From NCBI RefSeq assembly GCF_002157465.1, contig NZ_NHOC01000010.1, positions 124,001-188,000 on the forward strand: 64,000 nucleotides of DNA, given 5' to 3'. The notes below the pieces were generated by a model. That model was not told the origin of the DNA. It ran no database searches and saw nothing but the letters and a program-made list of their open reading frames with translations. Source of the DNA: Butyricicoccus porcorum (lineage in GTDB: Bacteria; Bacillota; Clostridia; Oscillospirales; Butyricicoccaceae). Below are positions 19,322 through 27,611 of the stretch, piece by piece (position 1 is the first letter of the stretch; each line of letters begins with the position of its first letter). A program made the translations under genes and the position numbers.

Positions 19322-19560
19322 AACACATCCCCTCGAAATGATAATTGAGGGAACAGGCAGGGACTGGACGCTCGCTGAAAGATTGAAGTAGTCCGTCTCT
19401 CCAAAGATAAGGTTACAGGGTGCAAAACCCTACTCATTGGTGCTTGAAAGAACGTCCGGCACACATACATATTCAGTCCAGCAGAAGCTGAGCCTACTCA
19501 CCTCCACGTGCTCTGTAGTGTGCATGTTCCCTCAAGTCTATTCTAACAAATTATTTCATT
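19322..19560 (-). ncRNA. Likely bridge RNA region of the IS110 element
   Basis: The non-coding stretch before the transposase start contains stems such as CCCTC/GAGGG (about 19329-19350), GGAC/GTCC and AGGGT-GCAAA-ACCCT. In the IS110 group the bridge RNA that specifies donor and target DNA is encoded at this place. Exact RNA ends and guide loops were not resolved. Confidence 0.45.
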
Positions 19561-19631
19561 GCTGCGTTAGAGCCACCGCGTTTCATACCCTTTGGTGCCT
19601 TGGAGCGCAGCGGAAAGGAATGGTCATACAT

Positions 19632-21293
19632 ATGAAAAAGAAAAACATCCTGTTTCTGGTTGTTGCCGTCGGAATTGCAGCACTGCTGATTGGCTTTACC
19701 ATCAATACCCCCGGCACCATCGACCCAGAGAACTATGTTCCGGCAGTCTATTCCACGCCGGGTGCGCTGTTGCCGCCGATCATCGCAATTGCACTGGCAC
19801 TGATTACCAAGGAGGTCTATTCCTCCCTGTTTGTCGGCATTGTCGCAGGTGCCCTGCTGTATGCCAACGGCAATCTGGAGCTGATGCTCAACACCATGCT
19901 CTTCAATGAAGACGGCGGCATGATCTACAAACTGGCTGACAGTTGGAATGTCGGTATTCTGGTGTTCCTGGTTATCCTGGGCATTATGGTCGCGCTGATG
20001 AATCTGGTAGGCGGCTCTGCGGCCTTTGGCCAATGGGCTTCCACCCATATCAAAACCCGTGTCGGCGCACAGCTTGCCACAATGGTTCTTGGCGTACTGA
20101 TCTTTGTCGATGATTATTTTAACTGCCTGACTGTTGGTTCTGTCATGCGCCCGGTCACTGACCGCTATCAGGTCTCCCGTGCGAAGCTGGCGTATCTCAT
20201 TGATGCCACGGCCGCACCTGTGTGCATCATCGCGCCGGTTTCCAGCTGGGCTGCCGCTGTCACCTCTTCTGTACCGGAAGGCTCCGACATCAACGGCTTT
20301 TCCATGTTCCTGCACACAATTCCGTACAATTTCTATGCACTGGCAACTCTGCTCATGGTCGTAATCGTCATCGTTTCCAAGCTGGATTACGGCCCGATGT
20401 ACCTGCACGAGAAAAATGCATTAAACGGAGACCTCTTTACCACAGAATCCCGGCCTTATGGCAACGCCGACGAGGAACCCACCAATCCAAAGGGCAAGGT
20501 CTTCGATCTGGTTTTCCCGATTGCTGTCCTGATCGCCAGCTGTATTGTCGGCATGATCTACACCGGCGGATTCTTCTCGGGCGAGAGCTTTGTAAACGCA
20601 TTTGCAAATGCGGATGCCTCTATGGGTCTGGTTCTCGGCAGCATGGTCACATTGATTATTACATTCTGCTTCTACATGGTTCGCGGCGTGATGACCTTCC
20701 AGGAATTTACCAGCTGTATCCCCGAAGGCTTTAAAGCGATGGTAGCGCCCATCCTGATTCTGACCATGGCATGGACGCTGTCCGGCATGACCGGTCTGTT
20801 GGGTGCAAAGTACTATGTACACGACCTGGTGTCCGCTTCTGCCGGTGCTCTGAACATGTTCCTGCCGGCAATTATCTTCGTCGTTGCGCTGTTTCTGGCG
20901 TTCTCCACCGGTACAAGCTGGGGAACCTTTGCAATTCTGATCCCGATTGTGTGCAACGTCTTTGGCAACGGAGACACCTATGAGATGCTGGTTATCTCCA
21001 TTGCAGCCTGCCTCTCCGGCGCTGTATGCGGTGACCACTGCTCCCCGATTTCCGACACCACCATCATGGCCTCAGCCGGTGCGCACTGCGATCATGTCAA
21101 CCATGTGTCAACCCAGTTGCCGTATGTCATGACGGCTGCCGCGGTCTCCTTCGTTGGCTACATCATCGCGGGCATTCTGGGCTACTATTCAGAGGACTCT
21201 CTGGCTCTGGCTGCGACTCCCATCACATTGGTGCTCATGATTGCTGTTCTGTTCCTGATGCGTAAAATTCATACCAAAGACGCGGCTGAGTAA
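19632..21293 (+). CDS. nhaC: NhaC family Na+/H+ antiporter
   Basis: A 553-residue polytopic membrane protein with about twelve hydrophobic segments. The NhaC signatures are FVDDYFNCLTVGSVMRPV, STGTSWGTFAILIPI and CGDHCSPISDTTIMASAGAH. Proteins of this family exchange Na+ for H+ (or malate/lactate in some branches), so the substrate is only presumed. The start is placed at ATG 19632 (MKKKNILF), 13 bases after AAGG; ATG 19620 is only one base from that site. The gene sits downstream of an IS110 element that seems to have displaced its promoter and leader. A bidirectional terminator follows. Confidence 0.88.
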   Translation: MKKKNILFLVVAVGIAALLIGFTINTPGTIDPENYVPAVYSTPGALLPPIIAIALALITKEVYSSLFVGIVAGALLYANGNLELMLNTMLFNEDGGMIYKLADSWNVGILVFLVILGIMVALMNLVGGSAAFGQWASTHIKTRVGAQLATMVLGVLIFVDDYFNCLTVGSVMRPVTDRYQVSRAKLAYLIDATAAPVCIIAPVSSWAAAVTSSVPEGSDINGFSMFLHTIPYNFYALATLLMVVIVIVSKLDYGPMYLHEKNALNGDLFTTESRPYGNADEEPTNPKGKVFDLVFPIAVLIASCIVGMIYTGGFFSGESFVNAFANADASMGLVLGSMVTLIITFCFYMVRGVMTFQEFTSCIPEGFKAMVAPILILTMAWTLSGMTGLLGAKYYVHDLVSASAGALNMFLPAIIFVVALFLAFSTGTSWGTFAILIPIVCNVFGNGDTYEMLVISIAACLSGAVCGDHCSPISDTTIMASAGAHCDHVNHVSTQLPYVMTAAAVSFVGYIIAGILGYYSEDSLALAATPITLVLMIAVLFLMRKIHTKDAAE

Positions 21294-21317
21294 CACAAAG
21301 TTACCTCTCAAGCATAT

Positions 21318-21357
21318 AAAAAGGACGATCACTGGCGCTGTCAGTGTCGTCCTTTTT
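21318..21357. terminator. Bidirectional terminator
   Basis: AAAAAGGACGA pairs with TCGTCCTTTTT around an inner CACTG/CAGTG stem. It serves the convergent nhaC and DUF1846 genes. Confidence 0.9.
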
Positions 21358-21374
21358 CTGTTCACAGCTTATTC

Positions 21375-22862
21375 TTACCGCTTGTGATACTTTCTGTCTT
21401 CCTGCTCGTATTTCGGCTCGCAGGTCAGCAGAATGCCCAGCTTTTTAAACACCTGCTCATCCACCGAGGAAAGCAGAACGGTCGAATGTGCCTGACAACC
21501 CCGCAGCTTCGGCAGCTGCTCCATCGCCAGTCTGGCAACAGGGTTGTGCGCCGCTGAGGAAGAGAGTGCAATCAAGATTTCATCCGTATGCAGTCTTGGG
21601 TTGCGGCTGCCGAGATAGTCGGTTTTCAAGCGCTGAATCGGCTCAATTGCATCAGGAGAAACCAGCTTTTTGCCGTGGTCAATGCCTGCCAGCTTCTTGA
21701 GTGCATTGAGCAGTGCCGCAGCAGATGCGCCGAGCAGGTCACTTGTGCGTCCTGTGACAATGGTACCATCCTCCAACTCAATGGCTGCCGCAGGCTGTCC
21801 ATTTGTCTCCGCTTCCTTTTTCAGTGCCGCATCGACGACAAAACGATCCTTGATGCTGACACCAGCCTGTTTCATCAGCAGCTCCAGCTTAAAGCGGTCG
21901 TCGCGGGAGGCGCCGTTTTTCTTGTGCTCACACAGGCAGTTGTAATACCTGCGTATAATTTCCTGTCTGGACGCCCAGCGACAGGCATCGTCATCAATGA
22001 TACATTTTCCCGCCATGTTGACGCCCATATCGGTGGGCGAGCGATACGGGCTTTTGCCTGAAATCAGCTCAAACATGGCATTGACCACCGGGAAAATTTC
22101 AATATCACGATTGTAATTAACCGTTGTGACACCGTATGCTTCCAGATGGAACGGGTCAATCATATTGACATCGTTCAGGTCAGCTGTCGCCGCTTCATAG
22201 GCCAGATTGACCGGGTGCTTGAGCGGGATATTCCAGATCGGGAATGTCTCAAATTTTGCATAACCGGCCTGAATGCCGCGCTTGTGTTCATGGTACAGCT
22301 GGGAAAGGCAGGTTGCCATCTTGCCGCTGCCCGGGCCAGGTGCCGTAATGACGACCAGCGGGCGTTCGGTCTCGATGTACTCATTCTTCCCATAGCCCTC
22401 ATCGCTGACAATTCGATTTACATCGCCGGGATAGCCCGGAATTTTATAGTGGCGGTAAGAGCGAATCCCCATGCTCTCGAGCCGCTTCTGGAACAGCTCG
22501 GCGGAAGCCTGTCCCGCAAACTTGGTCAGGCAGACGCTTCCCACAAAAAGTCCGGCTTCCTGAAACACATCAATCAGCCGCAGTACGTCGAGATCATAGG
22601 TAATCCCATAATCGCCTCGCACCTTGTTTTCCTCAATATCTTCCGCACTGATGACAATGACAATTTCCGCCTGATCCTTCAATTGCAGCAGCATTTGCAG
22701 CTTGGAATCCGGCTGGAAGCCGGGCAGAACGCGCGATGCATGGTAGTCGTCGAACAGCTTGCCGCCGAATTCCAGATACAGCTTGTTTCCAAACTGTGCA
22801 ATTCTGTCCCGGATATGCTGGGACTGTAGCTTCAGATATTTTTCGTTATCAAATCCGATCGT
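21375..22862 (-). CDS. DUF1846 family protein, non-canonical start codon
   Basis: A full-length DUF1846 protein of 495 residues if read from 22862. The family's usual N-terminus (IGFDNEKYLKLQSQHIR and EFGGKLFDDYHASRVLPGFQ) is encoded upstream of the first ATG at 22694, in frame and without stops. At the expected start after GGGGAGGAG stands ACG (22860-22862), with GTT and ATT before it; there is no ATG, GTG or TTG. Inner motifs include ITAPGPGSGKMATCLSQLYH (a P-loop-like segment) and PTDMGVNMAGKCIIDD. The biochemical function is unknown. Either ACG initiates, the start has mutated, or translation begins inside the family domain at 22694. Confidence 0.85.
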   Translation of the reverse strand, partial: TIGFDNEKYLKLQSQHIRDRIAQFGNKLYLEFGGKLFDDYHASRVLPGFQPDSKLQMLLQLKDQAEIVIVISAEDIEENKVRGDYGITYDLDVLRLIDVFQEAGLFVGSVCLTKFAGQASAELFQKRLESMGIRSYRHYKIPGYPGDVNRIVSDEGYGKNEYIETERPLVVITAPGPGSGKMATCLSQLYHEHKRGIQAGYAKFETFPIWNIPLKHPVNLAYEAATADLNDVNMIDPFHLEAYGVTTVNYNRDIEIFPVVNAMFELISGKSPYRSPTDMGVNMAGKCIIDDDACRWASRQEIIRRYYNCLCEHKKNGASRDDRFKLELLMKQAGVSIKDRFVVDAALKKEAETNGQPAAAIELEDGTIVTGRTSDLLGASAAALLNALKKLAGIDHGKKLVSPDAIEPIQRLKTDYLGSRNPRLHTDEILIALSSSAAHNPVARLAMEQLPKLRGCQAHSTVLLSSVDEQVFKKLGILLTCEPKYEQEDRKYHKR

Positions 22863-23071
22863 AACGAGAATCTCCTCCCCTTATTATCCGTGTTTTCTGT
22901 TTGTGTGCGTTTTCATCCGCCGGGCAGCTCTGCCGGGCGCTTCCAAAAATAGAATCAAGGTCAGTATACCACAAAAGTCGGGGAGATTCACGCCTTCCTG
23001 CTTATTTTTCACCCGAAGCAGCAAAATTTTCCCATTTCACATCCTTTGTACCAAACAGTCCATTCTGTCGC

Positions 23072-23100
23072 TTGCCGCACGCCGCTTTACGTGCTAAACT
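23072..23100 (+). promoter_or_regulatory. Promoter of the alpha/beta hydrolase gene
   Basis: TTGCCG, a 17-bp spacer and TAAACT lie 24 bp before the likely start codon. Confidence 0.5.
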
Positions 23101-23124
23101 GAAACAAAAAGGAGCGTGATATGC

Positions 23125-23994
23125 ATGCACTGTGAGCGAATTCCATTTCCGGGAAAGCCAAAGGTTTTTCTCGACTGTTATCTGTTGGACTCCGGCCTGC
23201 GCCTCGGGCAGGATACGGCTCGTCCCGCTGTCATGATCTGTCCGGGCGGCGGTTATGTATACCTGTCCCCGCGCGAAGCGGAACCAGTTGCCATGGCCTA
23301 TGCTGCCAGAGGAATTCACGCCTTTGTTTTGAACTATTCCCTCGGCTGGGATACCGCAGGCTTTGCCCCGCTCACAGAACTGGACTGGGCAATTGCGCTC
23401 CTGCGCAGTCATGCCGCCGAATGGCACATTGATCCGCAAAAAATCCTCACCTGTGGTTTTTCCGCGGGCGGGCATCTTGCGCTTGCCGGCGGCCTGCTTG
23501 GGCAGGAACGCCCAAACGGCGTGATCCTGGGCTATCCTGCAATCGATTTCAGCAGTTCTGAAAGCGCCTTGATCCGCACCCTGTTCGATGAACAGGATGA
23601 CAATGCCCCCTGGATCAGCCTCCAGACACAGGTTACACCGGATTCTCCGCCGGTCTTCCTGTTTACAACATGGGACGATGCCATGACGCGCCGCATGTCG
23701 CTGGAACTCGCCATGGCCTATGAACGCTACAACGTGCCGATGGAATGCCATATCTTCGGCAGAGGGCCTCACGGCTACAGTCTGGCCAATGCAGCCAGTG
23801 CGGACGGTTCCAGTCAGGTTGTCAGCCCGCATGTCGAGAAATGGCTGGAACTGAGCGTCGAATGGCTGTTCTCCGTCTTCGGGGAGCCTGAAATGCGCGA
23901 TTATTCCACCAGCCATATCATGGATGCAATACGGGAACTGGGCATTGCGCTGCCGGATGACTCAGACGCGCGGCAGACGCTAGACAACGCATAA
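23125..23994 (+). CDS. Alpha/beta hydrolase (esterase/lipase-like)
   Basis: A 289-residue alpha/beta hydrolase without a signal peptide. MICPGGGYVYLSPREAEP is the oxyanion-hole HGGG-type segment, CGFSAGGHLAL holds the nucleophile serine (G-x-S-x-G), TTWDDAMT likely holds the acid and GRGPHGYSLA the catalytic histidine. The layout matches BD-FAE/acetylxylan-esterase-like enzymes of gut Firmicutes, so deacylation of a small ester or sugar acetate is likely; substrate unknown. ATG at 23125 is chosen, ten bases after AGGAG. It is a single-gene unit with its own promoter and a terminator after it. Confidence 0.88.
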   Translation: MHCERIPFPGKPKVFLDCYLLDSGLRLGQDTARPAVMICPGGGYVYLSPREAEPVAMAYAARGIHAFVLNYSLGWDTAGFAPLTELDWAIALLRSHAAEWHIDPQKILTCGFSAGGHLALAGGLLGQERPNGVILGYPAIDFSSSESALIRTLFDEQDDNAPWISLQTQVTPDSPPVFLFTTWDDAMTRRMSLELAMAYERYNVPMECHIFGRGPHGYSLANAASADGSSQVVSPHVEKWLELSVEWLFSVFGEPEMRDYSTSHIMDAIRELGIALPDDSDARQTLDNA

Positions 23995-24066
23995 ATATTG
24001 ATACGCATAGCAAAGCGGAAACCAGACCATTGTCGAAACCGTGATAGCTGTCTACGAGCAGAAAAA

Positions 24067-24098
24067 TGCCGCCCGGCGAAAAACTCAGCTGGGCGGCA
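24067..24098. terminator. Bidirectional terminator
   Basis: TGCCGCCC pairs with GGGCGGCA. T-runs on both sides (ATTTTTC on the minus strand) serve the convergent hydrolase and binding-protein genes. Confidence 0.8.
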
Positions 24099-24143
24099 GT
24101 CTCATTTATTCTTTTTCGATCCTCTACCAAGGAACCATTCGGC

Positions 24144-25184
24144 TTACATATAATCCGCTACGTTGTCCTTGTTTACCGGCTCAAACGGGATCCAAACGAT
24201 GGAATCACTGTAGGATTCGCCGCTTTCATCCTTGACAAACTGCGTGTTCTCATTCGCGGGGTTTCCGTTAATCAGATTGATCGCCGCTTCAACAGCGCCA
24301 ACACCCTGACCCTCCGGATTCTGGAAGACAGTCATCAGCATCTTGCCCTCCTGAACCATCTGCGCACCATCCTTGGTGCAATCGACACCGACGATCGGGA
24401 TAGTAGACGGATCAACATTCGCCGCTTCACAGGCCTCAACAGCACCGCATGCCATCGAGTCGTTGTTGGAAATGATGCAGTCAAACTCCTGACCCGAAGT
24501 CAGAACCGGGCTGATCTTGTCGATTGCCTTTGCGCGGTCATATTCCGCCGCCAGCTCAACAACCGGCGTTGCGGTAATACCATTCTCCTTCAGGCCGTCC
24601 AGAACACCGGCACAACGCTTGATCTGCGAGACCTGTCCGAGTGTACCCTGAAGCAGAACATACTTAATCTCAGTCTTGCCCTGTGCCTTAAAGTACTCGG
24701 CCAGTGCATCCGCCTGATACTTACCGGCATCGGTTTCATTGGAACCGACAAATGCAACATTTTCTGCATCCAGCACGTGATAATCCGAAGGACCACGGTT
24801 GACGAATACCAGCGGCATGCCGTCTGCTGCATCTACAACCGACTGTGCAGCGTCGGAATCGACCGGATTGACAATGCAGGCCGAATCTCCACCGTTCTTT
24901 GCGGTTTCAACGAACTGAATCTGCTTCTGCGCATCGTTCTGCGCGTCCTGCGCTACGATCTTGTAGCCTCTTTCCTCACCAGCTTTGGTAGCGGCCGATT
25001 CAAGGGTAGACAGGAAGTCATCGCGCTGTGCCATAATCAGGGTCATATTTCCCGTGCTGCCGGAGCCGCCGTTCGATGCCGCGGAACCGTTGTCTGCTGT
25101 TTCTGCGCTGCCGCCGCAGCCTGCCAGACACCCTACCGTCATCACACCTGCTGCAAGCAGTGCCAGAAGCCGTTTATTTTTCAT
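24144..25184 (-). CDS. Sugar ABC transporter substrate-binding lipoprotein
   Basis: A 346-residue lipoprotein with a signal peptide and lipobox (CLAGC, cysteine at about residue 22), a Ser/Gly-rich linker and two Peripla_BP_4 lobes of the ribose/galactose-binding type (for example IISNNDSMACGAVEAC and IPIVGVDCTKDG). It would deliver a monosaccharide or cyclitol to an ABC importer. No permease or ATPase gene lies beside it, so its partners must be elsewhere. ATG at 25184 follows GGAGG with normal spacing. It lies downstream of, but is separated by about 340 bp from, the TIM-barrel/dehydrogenase operon and lacks that operon's operator. Confidence 0.92.
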   Translation of the reverse strand: MKNKRLLALLAAGVMTVGCLAGCGGSAETADNGSAASNGGSGSTGNMTLIMAQRDDFLSTLESAATKAGEERGYKIVAQDAQNDAQKQIQFVETAKNGGDSACIVNPVDSDAAQSVVDAADGMPLVFVNRGPSDYHVLDAENVAFVGSNETDAGKYQADALAEYFKAQGKTEIKYVLLQGTLGQVSQIKRCAGVLDGLKENGITATPVVELAAEYDRAKAIDKISPVLTSGQEFDCIISNNDSMACGAVEACEAANVDPSTIPIVGVDCTKDGAQMVQEGKMLMTVFQNPEGQGVGAVEAAINLINGNPANENTQFVKDESGESYSDSIVWIPFEPVNKDNVADYM

Positions 25185-25261
25185 TTGTGTTACCTCCATA
25201 TTTCTCTCGGTGTCATTGTTCTAAAATAACATATTTTCAAAACAAATACAGATAACCTCCT

Positions 25262-25297
25262 GAACGCAATGCAGCCTCCCATCGCTGCATTGCGTTC
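25262..25297. repeat. Perfect hairpin upstream of the binding-protein gene
   Basis: GAACGCAATGCAG pairs over 13 bp with CTGCATTGCGTTC. It lacks a T-run. A second, imperfect CATGC/GCATG-centred stem lies at about 25441-25480, 3' of the TIM-barrel operon. The 25185-25521 gap holds nothing else I can name. Confidence 0.6.
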
Positions 25298-25521
25298 GAT
25301 TATCGTCCGGGCAAAAAAGAACTGTCGAGCGCAGTTTCATTTCCGCAATTGCAAATAAAAAAGGAAGAGAGTAAAAAGGAACTGAAAATGATCTATGCTA
25401 CATGCCACATGCAAGGCAAATAGCCAATATTGATTTTATTTCCTCTCCTGCCTCATGCAGGAAGCATGAGACGGGAGGAAGAAAACGAATATAACGAATA
25501 TTTTGAACGGGTACTGTGTGA

Positions 25522-26457
25522 TTAGCGTGCGAAGAACCCATAGGATTCCGGTTCCGGCTCAGTGATGCTCGGTACATTGACCAGATTATCTTCAATCATC
25601 TTGCGCGTATACGCACCATCTTCAATGGCTCTCTCCGGGAAGCCCAACGGGTTGAAGGTCGCAATGGTATCATCCTGCTCATTAAAGCCCATCTCGCGCA
25701 GCGTCTTGAAGATACGGTCAAAATCGACGTCGCCTTCGCCCAGATGGCCGATGTGCGCATGGCAGCGGACGGAGTCGTTTGCATACAGCGGAGACGGGTT
25801 GACGTTGTAGCGGAACAGCTTGGTATAATCGTAGGTATCTGCAAACAGGACATGCTTCAGATGCTTCCGGGTGTACTTCAGGTTCTTCTCAATGTCGCCC
25901 TTACCGCCGTCATAGTGGAAGGTATGCGGGATGGAATACAGATAAGCCAGTGCCGGGCTGTCATAGTAACGGATAATGTCATAGGCATCGTTGTTGTGCT
26001 CATAGAAATCGTCCGGATGTGCCTGAACGTCCAGACGCATGCCCTTGCTCTCGAGCAGCGGTACCAGTACATCCAGCGAACGCATCAGCTTTGCTTCGCG
26101 CAGCTCCGGGTTGTCGCGTCCAGGGCCAAGCTCGGTGTTGAATACCTTGACGTCCAGAATTTCTGCGATTTCAATCATTCGTTTCCAGCAGTCAATGGCA
26201 TATTCGCGGACAAATTCATCCGGATCAGCCCAGCGGAAGCCAGTGGTCAGAGATGCAATCTTCAGTCCTGCATCGGCAATCGCCTTCTTATGCCACTTAA
26301 CCTCATCGTTCGTTGCCTTCGGGCGCTTCCAGAAGCCCGGGAAATCCGCGTTGTACGGATTGATGTACTCATATCCGGCTCTCGCTACAGTGTCGTACTG
26401 CTCCTCGTAGGTCATTCCGGTTTCCCAGAACGCGCTTCCGTCAAATGCGATTTTCAT
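25522..26457 (-). CDS. TIM-barrel sugar phosphate isomerase/epimerase family protein (1)
   Basis: A 311-residue xylose-isomerase-like TIM barrel (AP_endonuc_2 family). KIASLTTGFRWADPDEFV, FNTELGPGRDNPELR, LDVQAHPDDFYE and CHAHIGHLGEGDVDFDRIF are the strand ends that in this family carry divalent-metal ligands (Glu, Asp/His, His, Glu). Such enzymes act on inositol intermediates, keto-sugars or related polyols; substrate unknown. It is third in an operon after the dehydrogenase and a second TIM-barrel protein, pointing to one catabolic pathway. ATG at 26457 has a GGAGG-like site. Confidence 0.85.
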   Translation of the reverse strand: MKIAFDGSAFWETGMTYEEQYDTVARAGYEYINPYNADFPGFWKRPKATNDEVKWHKKAIADAGLKIASLTTGFRWADPDEFVREYAIDCWKRMIEIAEILDVKVFNTELGPGRDNPELREAKLMRSLDVLVPLLESKGMRLDVQAHPDDFYEHNNDAYDIIRYYDSPALAYLYSIPHTFHYDGGKGDIEKNLKYTRKHLKHVLFADTYDYTKLFRYNVNPSPLYANDSVRCHAHIGHLGEGDVDFDRIFKTLREMGFNEQDDTIATFNPLGFPERAIEDGAYTRKMIEDNLVNVPSITEPEPESYGFFAR

Positions 26458-26519
26458 GGTTTTTCCTCCTCAAATCAGAATTCACATTATATTCTCATAT
26501 CGGTTGTCGTTGCTGTGTA

Positions 26520-27518
26520 TCAGGAAAGCATAGTTTCCTTCAGGAACTTCGCAGACTTCTGGATTGCAACCAGATTGTTCGGCATCGACGGGTCTTCTAC
26601 CTCGATGCAAACCGGACCATGGTAATCGCCCATTGCCAGCGTTGCGAAGAATTCCTTCCACCACAGGTGGTCGTGGCCATAGCCGACAGCGACATAATTC
26701 CAGACGCGGTCAACCGCCGGGCCGTTGTATGCGCCAAGCTCGAAGCACTCCAGACCCTTGATGTGGTCATTCAGGCGGGTGTCCTTTCCATGTACGTGAT
26801 AGATTGCCTTCTCTTCACACAGCTTGCGTGCAATCATCATCGGGTCGCCGCCCATAAAGAACAGATGGCTCGGGTCGAGGTTCAGTCCGATAATATCGCC
26901 GACTGCGTTTCTCAGATGCATCAGTGTGCTGACATTGAATACCATGTTCATCGGGTGGTTTTCCAGCGCAATGGTCTTGACGCCGCATTTCTTAGCCAGA
27001 TCGGCAGCCTTGCTCCAGAAATCGATCGTGACATCCCACTGGTATTTCAGTACATCCATCATTTCCGGCGGGTATGTGTGCAGTACCCAGTTCAGGGTTT
27101 CATCATTCGGGCTGCCTGCCGGAAGGCCGGACTGTGAAACGACATGCTCAACACCCAGCAGTTCTGCCAGTCGGAATGTGTTCATGACATCCGGCGCATG
27201 GCTTGCCCACCGCTCACCCGGGCCGATTGCGTTTGCAGAGCAGTTCAATGCTGCAATTTTCAGGCCGCGGCTCTCGATGGCATTTAAATACTCTTTGCGT
27301 GCCTCTGCACTGTGCAGCAGCTTCTCCATGTCCAGATGCGGTGCGCAGGAATAGCCGCCGGTACCGAGCTCCAGCACCTCGATGCCCATCTCACAGGCTG
27401 TGTCGAGTACCTGTTCAAACGGCATGTCTGGCAGGCCGTCGGTAAACAGGCCAAGTTTCATCGGGTTCGGGTTAAACGATGCAACCGGCATATCAAAATC
27501 TTTCGGATTGATGCTCAT
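26520..27518 (-). CDS. TIM-barrel sugar phosphate isomerase/epimerase family protein (2)
   Basis: A 332-residue AP_endonuc_2/IolE-like TIM barrel, distinct from its neighbour. Metal ligands are probably in IALENHPMNM (Glu), GLNLDPSHLFF (Asp/His), YHVHGKDTRL (His) and PVCIEVEDP (Glu). The arrangement resembles isomerase-like enzymes that work after oxidation of a sugar C3 hydroxyl, including the CarC/DgpC-type C-glycoside deglycosylases, but the small partner subunit of those enzymes (CarB/DgpB) is not seen here, so this is only a suggestion. It is second in the operon; a strong hairpin separates it from the dehydrogenase gene. Confidence 0.85.
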   Translation of the reverse strand: MSINPKDFDMPVASFNPNPMKLGLFTDGLPDMPFEQVLDTACEMGIEVLELGTGGYSCAPHLDMEKLLHSAEARKEYLNAIESRGLKIAALNCSANAIGPGERWASHAPDVMNTFRLAELLGVEHVVSQSGLPAGSPNDETLNWVLHTYPPEMMDVLKYQWDVTIDFWSKAADLAKKCGVKTIALENHPMNMVFNVSTLMHLRNAVGDIIGLNLDPSHLFFMGGDPMMIARKLCEEKAIYHVHGKDTRLNDHIKGLECFELGAYNGPAVDRVWNYVAVGYGHDHLWWKEFFATLAMGDYHGPVCIEVEDPSMPNNLVAIQKSAKFLKETMLS

Positions 27519-27550
27519 AAGAATTCTCCTTGACTCCTCTATTTGGCTCT

Positions 27551-27579
27551 CTCCGTCAACGCAGTCCGCGTTGACGGAG
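27551..27579. repeat. Intercistronic hairpin in the dehydrogenase operon
   Basis: CTCCGTCAACGC pairs perfectly with GCGTTGACGGAG. On the operon strand no T-run follows, so it more likely affects mRNA stability than termination. Confidence 0.65.
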
Positions 27580-27611
27580 GAATTTTCTTGCTTGTTGATA
27601 TACTTGGAATG

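Larger units (their letters stand above)
18010..19560 (-). mobile_element. IS110 family insertion sequence
   Basis: The element comprises the transposase gene, a short flank after its stop and about 240 bp of non-coding sequence before its start. As usual for IS110, no inverted repeats or target duplications mark the ends, so the boundaries are estimates. It sits between a promoter/leader and the NhaC gene. Confidence 0.55.
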
